From Williamsia sp. DF01-3 (GTDB lineage: Bacteria; Actinomycetota; Actinomycetes; Mycobacteriales; Mycobacteriaceae): 64,000 bases of DNA. The position numbers and the translations under genes were made by a program. Position 1 is the first letter of the stretch. Each line of letters begins with the position of its first letter. Below, piece by piece: positions 8,266 to 16,318 of this stretch. The stretch spans positions 1,674,001-1,738,000 of the forward strand of contig NZ_JALKFS010000005.1 in NCBI RefSeq assembly GCF_023051145.1, in the 5' to 3' direction. Below the pieces are notes generated by a model. That model had not been told where the DNA came from. It saw nothing but the letters and a program-made list of their open reading frames with translations, and searched no databases.

Positions 8266-9492
8266 ATGCCGAGGCATGGCGTGTTCACGATGACCTGCCG
8301 GCGTCGGGGTCGGTGTCACATCACTGCGAGCCGGGTGCAGTCCGCGCACACGATGGGACTGAGTGTGGTGATCCCGGTGGGGACCGCCCACGAGCGACCC
8401 GGAGAGGCCGGCTTCGCCCATCTGAGTGAGCATCTGATGCATCAGCACGCTCGAGATCACCTGGGCGAGACAGTCGAAGACCAGATAGTCCGTGTCGGCG
8501 GCATCTCGAACGCGCAGACCTACCCGTTTCATACCGAATACAGCTTTGTCATCCCGGCGCCCGCCGAAGCCGAGATCCCGAACTGGATCGACCGGGCGAT
8601 CGCACGGGTTGCACCACCGCGCATCACGTCAGTCGACATCGAATGCGAGGGCCGGATCATCCGGCAGGAGGTGGCACGCCGTATGTCGACCTCGCCGACG
8701 GCGGGATTTCCCTGGATCGACGCACTGGGCGTGTTGTCGACGGACTTCGGACTGCGCCACAACGGATTCTCGGATCTCGCCGACATCGAAGCGGCCACGC
8801 CGGAGGTAATCGAGAACTTCCTGGGTCGCACGTACTCGCCAGCACCGGTGGCCGTGGGTGTTGCCGGGCCGTGGAGTCCCGACCTCATGCTGGATCTCCT
8901 CGGTTGTGAAGAGGGTGAACCGGAAACAGCCGCGTCGGACGCCTACACCGCGGCTTTCGGTGACCTGATCGATGGTCCGCACCATCGGCAGAGTTCTGTT
9001 GCGACCCAGATTCCCATGTACTCGTCGATTCGATACGTACCCGACGCACACGGGGCCGCCCCGGAATCGGCACAAGCGCACTCCATGATCGCGGTCGAAT
9101 GGGCCAACGCGGTTTCGCCCGGAACACACTGGCAAGCAGGGCTGTTCGGCGCAACGATGGGACCGGACCACCGTGTTCTCATCGGAAGTCGGCCTCACGG
9201 CGCCGACCTCGCGGTTCCGCAGTGGACCGATACGCCCTCGGATCTACGCTCCGAGCTTTTTGTGCACGCACAGCAGCGCGCGCTGGACAACATCGACAAG
9301 GAACTGTCGAGTACGGCAACCCACGCCGCGATGCTGGCTCGAGACAGCGCATTCGGCATACAGACGTGGGCACGCCGCTGCGCCGTCGCACACACAACAC
9401 CTGAAGAGATCGATCAGTACCTCGGGCATGCGCGCGAGTGTGCGGCCGGGACGGTGAGTTCGGCGGCGCCGATAGGGGTGGGTCGATCGTGA
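8266..9492 (+). CDS. M16 zinc peptidase, catalytic subunit (leader removal)
   Basis: Read from the ATG at 8266, which has GGAG at 8254-8257, the protein has 408 residues. It carries the inverted zinc motif HLSEH (His52, Glu55, His56) followed about 75 residues later by a candidate third ligand in the ECEGRIIRQEVA stretch. This is the catalytic half of an M16B (pitrilysin-like, processing-peptidase) pair. Upstream in-frame starts (8170, TTG 8242) would lie in or near the hairpin at 8143-8174 and lack a well-placed ribosome-binding site. Lexapeptide-type clusters also carry M16 peptidases, so cleavage of the two leaders is the likely role. Its stop overlaps the start of its partner. Confidence 0.85.
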   Translation: MPRHGVFTMTCRRRGRCHITASRVQSAHTMGLSVVIPVGTAHERPGEAGFAHLSEHLMHQHARDHLGETVEDQIVRVGGISNAQTYPFHTEYSFVIPAPAEAEIPNWIDRAIARVAPPRITSVDIECEGRIIRQEVARRMSTSPTAGFPWIDALGVLSTDFGLRHNGFSDLADIEAATPEVIENFLGRTYSPAPVAVGVAGPWSPDLMLDLLGCEEGEPETAASDAYTAAFGDLIDGPHHRQSSVATQIPMYSSIRYVPDAHGAAPESAQAHSMIAVEWANAVSPGTHWQAGLFGATMGPDHRVLIGSRPHGADLAVPQWTDTPSDLRSELFVHAQQRALDNIDKELSSTATHAAMLARDSAFGIQTWARRCAVAHTTPEEIDQYLGHARECAAGTVSSAAPIGVGRS

Positions 9493-10619
9493 CGGGCCTG
9501 CTGACCGAGGACGTACTGGTGCGGGGCAACACCGACCTGATGTACATCTCGCTCGTGACAACACCGGCGGTGGGATGGGGTGCGCGGTCGCGTCTGGCCC
9601 GCACCCTCACCGAGGGACTTCACCGGGCCGGTATCGTTTCGGGTCGCGCCCACGCCGGCTCCGAAGGAATCTTTGTCACCGCGACGTGGCGAACGGATCC
9701 CCGCGCTGTCGATGAGCTGGTGTCCAGACTCCAAACGTGGCGAAATACGTTTGACGACAACATGATCGCACCAGCGTCTCCGCCGACCTCGCCGGCCGAA
9801 CTGATCACCGCCCTGACCTTCGACGCCCACGACGAGACCGACCCCACCGAAGGTGAATTGACGTCCATCCTGACCACGCTGTCCTTCGAAGTGGTTGTCG
9901 GGGGCGGCGACTGCGAATCCGCGCTCCGCTCGGCCCGTGACCGAATCTGCGACGCGGCCAACACCGCGGTGGCGAACGGCGTGAAGCCGAAGCGGGAATC
10001 CGGGCGCCGAACACCTCGGCGGCCGGACGTGCCCACACGGCGTTGGGCCCAGGTCCCGGTCAGGTCATCGTGGGTGCGGTGGTATCGGTTCATCGACCCA
10101 CCGACAGACCCCGGCGAGAGACTCGCGCGGAGCCTGGTGAATGTGGCATTCGGGGGCGTGTACGGCTCACACCTCGTCGATTGTGTTCGGCGACAGCGCG
10201 GTTTGAGCTACAGCCCTCAGTCCACGTTGTTGCAGCGCGACGGACGGCATCTGCTGGTCGTCGATGTACAGACCACGCCGGGCGATGAAAATGCCTGCGA
10301 CGACGCCATCCGGACCGCTCTCGACCAGTTCGCGCATCGAAAGCTCACGCGGCACAGCATGGTGGACTCGGCGCGCTATCTGATCGGTCGCACGATCGTC
10401 GACCGTGATTCCTTGCAGTCGGCGGTGGACGAACGGGCGGCGTTATACGAAGGTTCTCTGGATTCGGCGCTGGACACCACCGGGTCGCCAGAGGATCTGG
10501 TCGCTCGCGCCGACGCCGACACACTCACGCGTACGGTCGAAACTCTCTACGCGCCAGATGGGTTCGGTGCTGTGGTGCTCTCACCTGACCGCTCCAATGG
10601 AAAGTGGGTTGAATTGTGA
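9489..10619 (+). CDS. M16 peptidase-like partner lacking the zinc motif
   Basis: The GTG at 9489 overlaps the stop of the catalytic M16 gene and gives 376 residues. At the position where HxxEH would stand the sequence reads LTEGLHRAG, so the metal site is absent. The C-terminal half keeps the M16 substrate-binding pattern (VRRQRGLSYSPQST, the R/Y pair region). Such inactive partners form the second half of heterodimeric M16B proteases. Tight overlap supports equimolar expression with the upstream gene. The next gene starts inside its stop (GTGA at 10616). Confidence 0.82.
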   Translation: MTGLLTEDVLVRGNTDLMYISLVTTPAVGWGARSRLARTLTEGLHRAGIVSGRAHAGSEGIFVTATWRTDPRAVDELVSRLQTWRNTFDDNMIAPASPPTSPAELITALTFDAHDETDPTEGELTSILTTLSFEVVVGGGDCESALRSARDRICDAANTAVANGVKPKRESGRRTPRRPDVPTRRWAQVPVRSSWVRWYRFIDPPTDPGERLARSLVNVAFGGVYGSHLVDCVRRQRGLSYSPQSTLLQRDGRHLLVVDVQTTPGDENACDDAIRTALDQFAHRKLTRHSMVDSARYLIGRTIVDRDSLQSAVDERAALYEGSLDSALDTTGSPEDLVARADADTLTRTVETLYAPDGFGAVVLSPDRSNGKWVEL

Positions 10620-11641
10620 ACTCGAACATCGGAATCATGTATCCGGAGATGCCTGTTGCCATCGGTCCGGTGGTGCCGTACGCGGAGGCGGCCCGCAGAG
10701 GCGGTCATCGTCTGTGGTTCGGGCACTCATCGACCGTCGATTCCCATCTCACGATGGCTGCGCTGGCCGGCCGGGGATATCCGCTCCAATTCGGCAGTGC
10801 TGTGGCGCTTTATCCCCTTTTTCAGCCTCACGGATTTGCTGTCCAATCCCAATCGGTGGGGCGGCTGACCGGCCAGACCTACGTGGCCGGGATCGGTCCG
10901 GGAAGTGCGCAGTTGCAGCAGAGCCTCTATGGCGCGCCGATGAAGGCGCCGGTCAGTTCGGCGCAAAAGTTCTTGGATCAGGTGAAAGAGATCATTCCCG
11001 GACCTCTGCAGACGGGTCCGGCTGACGGCCCGGAGCGGGTCGACAAGATGTTCGGCTCGGTCGAAACCGGGTTAGGAGTTCTTCGTCCGAGTATGGCCCG
11101 GTGTGCCGGGCGGGCCGCGGAATGGGCGATCACCTGGCTCACTCCAGCCGGGTACCTGGAGAATGTCCTGATCCCCGAGATGCGGCAGAGCGCAGCACAA
11201 CACGACCGACCCGCGCCTCGAGTCGCCGCTGTTGTCCACATGGCCATCCGCCGTCCGGGGCGAGATCCGCAGAAGCTCGCACATGCCGCGGTCGGAGCTC
11301 ACCTGAGCGCGCCGCACTACACCGACATGCTCCGACAGGGTGGTGTGGCCGTCGATCAATCCGATCCGTGGGCGGGCGCCGGTGAACTGGTCTCGTCCGG
11401 GACCTACTTGTACGGGTCTGCTGACGAACTCGTCGAGTCGGTCGCCGACCTGCACCGGAGTGGCGTGCACGAGGTTGTCCTGAACGTCTTCGGTGTCGCC
11501 AAACTCCATGGCGCCGGCCAGGCGGTCGAGGATCTCGAGGAGATCCTGGCTGCGCTCCACGCCAAATCATCTGCGCGCCTGACGATCCCCGAGTACGCGA
11601 TCCCGCGGATGTCTGCCCGATCCACCGGGGTGGTTGCCTGA
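10616..11641 (+). CDS. LLM-class F420-type oxidoreductase (LxmJ-like)
   Basis: The 341-residue protein has the luciferase-like monooxygenase fold of F420-dependent enzymes: a TIM-barrel start (NIGIMYPEMPV), a Ser-rich strand (HRLWFGHSSTVDS), VYVAGIGPG-like TYVAGIGPGS near residue 90, and a C-terminal pattern GSADELVESVADLHRSGVHEVVLNV. In lexapeptide biosynthesis LxmJ, of the same class, uses F420H2 to reduce Dha to D-Ala. The same role on one or both precursors is likely. Mycobacteriales make F420, so the cofactor should be available. It overlaps neighbouring genes by one to four bases. Confidence 0.85.
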   Translation: MNSNIGIMYPEMPVAIGPVVPYAEAARRGGHRLWFGHSSTVDSHLTMAALAGRGYPLQFGSAVALYPLFQPHGFAVQSQSVGRLTGQTYVAGIGPGSAQLQQSLYGAPMKAPVSSAQKFLDQVKEIIPGPLQTGPADGPERVDKMFGSVETGLGVLRPSMARCAGRAAEWAITWLTPAGYLENVLIPEMRQSAAQHDRPAPRVAAVVHMAIRRPGRDPQKLAHAAVGAHLSAPHYTDMLRQGGVAVDQSDPWAGAGELVSSGTYLYGSADELVESVADLHRSGVHEVVLNVFGVAKLHGAGQAVEDLEEILAALHAKSSARLTIPEYAIPRMSARSTGVVA

Positions 11642-12252
11642 TGGACGGCGCGGACCCACAGTCGTACCGGATCGACGGTCTCGCCGAACGCCGGATCGTG
11701 GTGATGGCTACGGGAGCGCTCGGCTCGGCCTTCCTGCACTCGTGGTTGGGATGGTTGCGCTCGACATCCCCGTCCACGCAGGTCCGGGTGGTTCTCACCC
11801 CCGCCGCCCTGCAGTTCGTCGGGCTGGGCACCATCCGAGGGTTTGGGTACGAACCGGTGATCGACAGCTGGCAGGACAACGAGCACCGGCCGATTCACGT
11901 GGATCTCACACAGTGGGCGCAGGGGTATCTCGTTCACCCGGCCACCATGAACTTCGTGTCCAGACTCTCTGCCGGACTCTGTGATTCGCCGGCGATGCTG
12001 GCCATTCAGGGCAGTACCTCCCCGGTGGTGGTGGCCGCCTCGGCGCCACCGGGTTTCACCCAGACACCGATATGGCATCGGCATCGCCGAGCCCTGGAGG
12101 ATCGTCCCAACGTCGAGTTGCTGGCGCCGATGAAGGGCTTCAGCGTGAGCGATCCGGATCTGGAGGGCTTGCCGCCGGTGCTGTTTCCAATTGCAGCGCA
12201 GGCGTTGTCGTCCGCACTGGCCGATCAGTCCCAGCTGGAGGGCTCGGAATGA
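11641..12252 (+). CDS. LanD-like flavoprotein Cys decarboxylase
   Basis: This 203-residue HFCD-family flavoprotein (EpiD/MrsD/Dfp fold) has a glycine-rich start (VVMATGALGSAF, residues 20-31). The His86 context (IHVDLTQWAQGY) matches the active-site His of peptidyl-Cys decarboxylases. The segment PATMNFVSRLSAGLCDS (residues 100-116) corresponds to the PASANT-type motif. It should oxidatively decarboxylate the C-terminal Cys of the precursors to an enethiol, which closes as AviCys or AviMeCys. Both precursors end in Cys, which fits. The ATG starts on the last base of the reductase stop. Confidence 0.87.
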   Translation: MDGADPQSYRIDGLAERRIVVMATGALGSAFLHSWLGWLRSTSPSTQVRVVLTPAALQFVGLGTIRGFGYEPVIDSWQDNEHRPIHVDLTQWAQGYLVHPATMNFVSRLSAGLCDSPAMLAIQGSTSPVVVAASAPPGFTQTPIWHRHRRALEDRPNVELLAPMKGFSVSDPDLEGLPPVLFPIAAQALSSALADQSQLEGSE

Positions 12253-13241
12253 ACGGCACAGGGATGGACAGTGCCGAATTGAACACTGCTGACTTGAACA
12301 CTGCTGAATTGAACACTGCCACCACGGTCTGGGAGTTCGACACCGCGGCCTGGTACCAGCGGCTCTTGCACACCGGCTCGTCGTTTACACTGACCCGCCG
12401 CTTTCGGCAACAGTGTGGGACCGAACAACAATGGGACCAAGCCGTGCCCCCGTCTGTCGGACGCGCCGCGTTCGTTTGCGGGGTATGGGTGGATGACAGC
12501 GAGTTCCGGTTCGACCTGACTGTCGGCGACCAACTCGCCAACCAGCTGTGGCCTGTGGTGAGCCCGGCGTTCCTGACCGACAACGGATTGCAGAGCATGG
12601 CCGACCTCGGGCGACTCATAGCTCGCCTGCACGGCGCCGGTCCGCATCCGCCCGGAGATCTCGTGAGTCCCCACGTGCGACGACTGCGTTCCTACCTGTT
12701 GGCCACCGATGCGCAGGCGGACGTGTCGGCAGTGCACACAGCGCTACCAGAGCAGACGCTGGGCGCGCTCCGGTCGATCGCCCGGACGATCACCGACGGG
12801 CCGCACCTGACCTGCCACGGCGGTTTCAGCCTGGGGTCGGTGTTCACCGACGACGATCACAAGACCGTACAGGTCGCGATCGGGCCGGAGATGTGCAGTG
12901 GGCCTTCTGAACTCGATCTGGGTTGGATGATCGGTGAACTGACGGAGTTCGAATACACCGCCGCGAACTCGGGTAGGTCTCTCGGTGCCGCGCACTCGGC
13001 GCCGTTCGGACGAGCATCGCAGGCCCTGCTCGACGGCTACTCGGCTGAATCCGGTCGAGAGGTCGATCGACGACGCCTCGACGATGTGGTGGCTGCTCGC
13101 ATCGCACTCCACATGTTCGACTTCGTGCGGACCACCGGCCGCACGGACCACCTTGCGGGCCTTGCCCCGTTTGTGACGTGGTTGACCCGACGACAACACA
13201 TGCACGACAACACCGAACCCGACGATGGGACACGATCATGA
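12249..13241 (+). CDS. Degenerate APH-fold protein, candidate third synthetase component
   Basis: The 330-residue protein overlaps its neighbours by 4 bases on both sides, so it is clearly an operon member. Its C-terminal half has the layout of an aminoglycoside-phosphotransferase lobe, but key residues are lost: the catalytic loop reads CHGGFSLGSV (Gly192 where Asp is expected) and the metal site reads VAIGPEM instead of a I-x-D-W-E type. A following ELDLGWMIGEL resembles the conserved Asp helix of the fold. I infer a pseudokinase, possibly the counterpart of the LxmX-type protein needed with the kinase and lyase in class V systems. The assignment to that family is not certain. The N-terminus has three near-identical 5-residue repeats (ELNTA/DLNTA). 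Confidence 0.7.
   Translation: MNGTGMDSAELNTADLNTAELNTATTVWEFDTAAWYQRLLHTGSSFTLTRRFRQQCGTEQQWDQAVPPSVGRAAFVCGVWVDDSEFRFDLTVGDQLANQLWPVVSPAFLTDNGLQSMADLGRLIARLHGAGPHPPGDLVSPHVRRLRSYLLATDAQADVSAVHTALPEQTLGALRSIARTITDGPHLTCHGGFSLGSVFTDDDHKTVQVAIGPEMCSGPSELDLGWMIGELTEFEYTAANSGRSLGAAHSAPFGRASQALLDGYSAESGREVDRRRLDDVVAARIALHMFDFVRTTGRTDHLAGLAPFVTWLTRRQHMHDNTEPDDGTRS
12276..12320 (+). repeat. Three tandem 15-bp repeats in the pseudokinase N-terminus
   Basis: Three consecutive 15-bp units (type GAATTGAACACTGCT, with one or two changes per copy) encode (E/D)LNTA three times near residue 10-24. The unit length keeps the frame, so copy-number change would only alter a short linker. Confidence 0.85.
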
Positions 13242-14149
13242 GAAGTCAGACGTCCATGAACGTCCTCGATTCGAGTCGAACCGGATCGACGAGCGTTCGC
13301 GTAGACGGACTCACCATGCGTTATGGCACAACCGATGTGCTGAAAGACGTGGGGTTCGAGATCCCTTCCGGCCAAAAAGTCGCCGTACTGGGCCCCAACG
13401 GTGCTGGGAAGAGCACTCTGATCGAGATCCTCGAGGGTCTGCGAAAGCCGTCCGGGGGCAACGTATCCGTGCTGGGCCACCGCCCCGACGATGCGCCCGA
13501 GCAGTGGCGGTCGCGCCTCGGCGTGGTGCTGCAGGCGTGGCGGGATCACGGGACGTGGAAGATCGGTGACTTCCTGCGGTACATCAGTGCGGCCCATCGG
13601 GCAGCGGGTGTGGCGAATCTCTGGCCGGTGGACGAGTTGCTCGAAGCAGTCGAACTGGGCGACCGCGCGAATCAGCAGATCCGATCCCTCTCGGGAGGTC
13701 AACGCCGTCGGGTCGACGTCGCCGCCGCACTGATCAGCCGACCGGAACTGCTCTTTCTCGACGAGCCGACAACAGGTTTCGATCCGGAGATCCGGCAGTC
13801 GTTCTACGAACTGGTCCGAAGCCTGGCGCACTCCACGACGATCATCTGGGCCACACACAATCTGTACGAAGCCGAAGAGATGTGCGAGCGCATCATCATC
13901 CTGAATCACGGTCGGGTGGTGGCCGACGGGAGTCCGACCGAACTACGCGCCACGCTGGCCTCGACCAGCACCGTGTCGTGGATGTCAGAGCAGGGTCCAC
14001 GGCGTCGTGTGGTCGCGGACTCCGATTCGCTGGTGCGCGAACTGGTCACGGGCCCCGAGCGGGCCTGGAATCTAGAGGTTCAGCGCGGCACCCTCGAGCA
14101 GGTGTACCTGTCGATCGTGCGCGAGAACAACACAGCCGAGGAGGTCTGA
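13238..14149 (+). CDS. ABC exporter ATPase subunit
   Basis: The 303-residue protein starts on ATG 13238, overlapping the previous stop. It has Walker A GPNGAGKST near residue 52, the signature LSGGQRRRVDVA near residue 148, Walker B LLFLDEPTTGFDP near residue 170 and the switch His in WATHNL. The C-terminal 70 residues match the extension seen in drug/natural-product exporters of the DrrA/CcmA type. With the following permease it forms an ABC-2 exporter, probably secreting the mature peptide or giving producer self-protection. Confidence 0.92.
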   Translation: MRSQTSMNVLDSSRTGSTSVRVDGLTMRYGTTDVLKDVGFEIPSGQKVAVLGPNGAGKSTLIEILEGLRKPSGGNVSVLGHRPDDAPEQWRSRLGVVLQAWRDHGTWKIGDFLRYISAAHRAAGVANLWPVDELLEAVELGDRANQQIRSLSGGQRRRVDVAAALISRPELLFLDEPTTGFDPEIRQSFYELVRSLAHSTTIIWATHNLYEAEEMCERIIILNHGRVVADGSPTELRATLASTSTVSWMSEQGPRRRVVADSDSLVRELVTGPERAWNLEVQRGTLEQVYLSIVRENNTAEEV

Positions 14150-14151
14150 CC

Positions 14152-15006
14152 ATGACAACAATCGCTTCGCGAGCGGGCGCCGGCAGTCTCGGTGTGGTGA
14201 AGTTCGGGGCGTTGCAGGCCAAGGTGGAACTGGTCATCCGCTTCACCCGGCCGAGCGCACTGGGTCACCTGATCGTTCCGATCGCCTTGGTCCTGATCTT
14301 CACGAACGTGGACGTCAGCGATGTCCTGGGTGGGCAAGGCGCCGTCGGGATGCTCGCCGGGATCGCGGCCGCGTCGCTGTTCGTCGGTGGATTCGTCGGG
14401 ATCTGCGGGGAGCTCGTCTCCGAACAGGACGACGGAACCATGCTCAGGGTCCGGACGCTGCCCTACGGGCTCGCAGGGCATCTGATCGGAAAGACGTTGA
14501 GTCTGTTGGTGACCGGTGTGGTGACCGCGTTGCTGATCCTCATCCCAGCCCACATTTTCGTCGCCCCGATCCTGCCCGGGACGGTCGCGGGATGGGTCGC
14601 GTTGGCCGGTGTCGCGGCGTTGACGTTGTTCGCGACCGTGCCCATCGGTGCCGTCGCCGGAAGCCTGGTGAAGTCGCCGCTGGCGATCTTCCCGATCTCG
14701 TTGGTGGCGTATGCCCTGATGTCGGTGTCGGGCATCTTCTTCTCCATCGGGGACCTCCCGGATTGGCTGACGGTTCCCATCAAGTTCTTCCCGGTCTACT
14801 GGCTGGGATTGTTGTCACGGGTGACGCTGGTCCCCGGCACCACGTTCGACGGTGTCGGACAGGTGGTGCTGGCGATCGGGGTACCCGTGGCGTGGGCGGT
14901 GCTGGGGCTTGTCCTGGCGCCGCGGGCGTTGCGGGTGATGACCCGCCGCCAGTCAGGTGCTCGCCTGGAAGCCCTCGCGCAGCGTCGTGCCGCGCGGGGC
15001 TACTGA
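14152..15006 (+). CDS. ABC-2 type permease subunit
   Basis: The 284-residue protein begins two bases after the ATPase stop, with AGGAGG just upstream of that stop. Six hydrophobic segments are visible (for example LIVPIALVLIF, GMLAGIAAASLFVGGFVG, LLVTGVVTALLILIPA, and a C-terminal VLAIGVPVAWAVLGLVLAP). ELVSEQDDGTMLRVRTLPYG after TM2 is typical for ABC-2 permeases. It pairs with the upstream ATPase. Substrate assignment to the cluster's peptide is by context. Confidence 0.9.
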   Translation: MTTIASRAGAGSLGVVKFGALQAKVELVIRFTRPSALGHLIVPIALVLIFTNVDVSDVLGGQGAVGMLAGIAAASLFVGGFVGICGELVSEQDDGTMLRVRTLPYGLAGHLIGKTLSLLVTGVVTALLILIPAHIFVAPILPGTVAGWVALAGVAALTLFATVPIGAVAGSLVKSPLAIFPISLVAYALMSVSGIFFSIGDLPDWLTVPIKFFPVYWLGLLSRVTLVPGTTFDGVGQVVLAIGVPVAWAVLGLVLAPRALRVMTRRQSGARLEALAQRRAARGY

Positions 15007-15072
15007 ACTCCGAGCACCCGTTGTAGTTCTGGCGTGCAAATCGCATGTCGGGGAACCGAAAGGAGAAACACG

Positions 15073-15324
15073 ATGTCGTTCAAGGACTTGATCGTCGGTG
15101 ACCATCGCAACCCCCGAGAAGAGATTGTCGCGATCTTCGGCGAACATCAAAGCACCGAGGACCCACAAGCGATCGCCCGCGCCACCACATGGGCGCAGGG
15201 TGTGCTGAACGCCGCTGGGATCCCGGCGGACAAGCAGGTCGAGGCGATCGCTGAAATCCGCAGGGCGGAGCCACGTCTGGGTCTCAAGTCGGCGACCCAC
15301 CTGGCGTCGTTGCTCAAGAAGTAG
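15073..15324 (+). CDS. Small conserved-looking protein at the end of the RiPP operon
   Basis: An 83-residue, probably helical, soluble protein has an excellent ribosome-binding site (AAAGGAG at 15059-15065) before the ATG. I recognise no family. It has no Cys, no signal peptide and no membrane segment. The composition (many Ala, Glu, Ile, Lys) and the sequence LGLKSATHLASLLKK at the end suggest a compact helical bundle. It lies 66 bases after the permease and before the terminator hairpin at 15338-15378, so it is probably cotranscribed with the cluster. Immunity, carrier or unrelated roles are all possible. Confidence 0.7.
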   Translation: MSFKDLIVGDHRNPREEIVAIFGEHQSTEDPQAIARATTWAQGVLNAAGIPADKQVEAIAEIRRAEPRLGLKSATHLASLLKK

Positions 15325-15337
15325 AGTTCGCTCGGCG

Positions 15338-15378
15338 AAACGTCCGGCCCTGTACCGACGGTGCGGGGCCGGACGTTT
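15338..15378 (+). terminator. Terminator hairpin closing the RiPP operon
   Basis: Arms 15338-15350 and 15366-15378 are a perfect 13-bp inverted repeat (AAACGTCCGGCCC and complement) with a 15-base loop, beginning 13 bases after the last operon gene. The 3' arm ends in TTT followed by GTGTG. It marks the downstream limit of the transcription unit that starts before 4700. Confidence 0.8.
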
Positions 15379-15444
15379 GTGTGGGTGCTCGTCGCGAACG
15401 GGCAATATGCACCCGATGTCAGTGGAGATCCGTACCATCGCAGC

Positions 15445-15807
15445 ATGAATCACGACCTCGATCGCAAGGCCCTGGTCGACGAACGCGCGGCGACGCTGGC
15501 GCTGATCGAGACCATGTCGGCGCGGCTGCGGTCGGTGGTGGAGGCCGGCGCCGATGCGAGTTCCGACGACGAACATGATCCGGAAGGTTCCACCCTCGCA
15601 TTCGAACGCGGACAACTGGTTGCGCAGGTGGCCCGCTCGAAGGCACGGCTGACGGAGATCGATGCCGCGATGGCGCGGCTCGGACTGGGAACCTATGGCA
15701 TCTGCGAACAGTGCGGGAACGAGATCGGCGAAGCCCGGCTCGAAGCCCTCCCCGCCGCCCGTCTGTGCATCACCTGCGCTTCGCGATCCCAATCGAGGCA
15801 ATGGTGA
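15445..15807 (+). CDS. TraR/DksA-type zinc finger protein
   Basis: The 120-residue protein has an N-terminal helical/coiled-coil part (residues 1-75). A C-terminal C4 zinc finger follows: CEQC-x17-CITC, with the DksA/TraR signature YGICEQCGNEIGEARLEALPAARLC. Such proteins act in the secondary channel of RNA polymerase or are of unknown function in actinobacteria. The ATG at 15445 is chosen because the upstream in-frame extension runs through the terminator hairpin. Confidence 0.88.
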   Translation: MNHDLDRKALVDERAATLALIETMSARLRSVVEAGADASSDDEHDPEGSTLAFERGQLVAQVARSKARLTEIDAAMARLGLGTYGICEQCGNEIGEARLEALPAARLCITCASRSQSRQW

Positions 15808-15880
15808 ATCAGGGCCGTCGCGGGTCGGGGTGATTACGGTGAGATCGGACAACATGGACCGATCGAGAAGAGGTACGGAC

Positions 15881-16231
15881 GTGAACACATTCCAGAAGGT
15901 CGCCGGCGCGGTCAACAAAGTTGTCGTCGCGGCGATGAAGGCGCCCGGGGTCGACAAGGTCGCCGGCGGATCGATGCTGATGCTCACCTACACGGGCCGT
16001 AAGTCGGGAAAGACTTTCAGTCTGCCGGTGAGCTACAAGCAGCGGGGTGACGAGTTGCTCATCGGCGTTGCGCTCCCCGACAAGAAGAACTGGTGGCGGA
16101 ACTTCTCCGGCGAGGGCGGCCCTGTGACGGTGACGCTTCACGGCGCGGAACGAACCGGGCACGCGATCAGTCGGCGGAACGATCGCGGCCAGGTCTCGGT
16201 GAAGGTGACGCTGGACGACAAAAGCGCCTGA
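15881..16231 (+). CDS. Deazaflavin-dependent nitroreductase-family protein (DUF385/split beta-barrel)
   Basis: From GTG 15881, with AAGAGG about 8 bases upstream, the protein has 116 residues (125 from ATG 15854). The core pattern GSMLMLTYTGRKSGKTFSLPV ... NWWRNFSGEGG ... VTVTLHGAERTGHAI is that of the F420-dependent Ddn-like family found across Mycobacteriales. Function is probably F420H2-dependent reduction of an unknown substrate. A small hairpin (CCCCCG/CGGGGG, 16241-16257) follows the stop. Confidence 0.85.
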   Translation: MNTFQKVAGAVNKVVVAAMKAPGVDKVAGGSMLMLTYTGRKSGKTFSLPVSYKQRGDELLIGVALPDKKNWWRNFSGEGGPVTVTLHGAERTGHAISRRNDRGQVSVKVTLDDKSA

Positions 16232-16318
16232 ACGACGTCGCCCCCGGGAGGCGGGGGTGGTCGCGTCTCCACCTAAACGGACCGGAGTATCGTTTCGGTG
16301 TCGTTAGGAGACAAAACA

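Noticed and set aside
4700-15324. Thioamitide or linaridin cluster as alternative reading
   Set aside because: No YcaO or TfuA gene for thioamides and no linaridin-type dehydratase; the M16 pair and LLM reductase fit class V lanthipeptides better.
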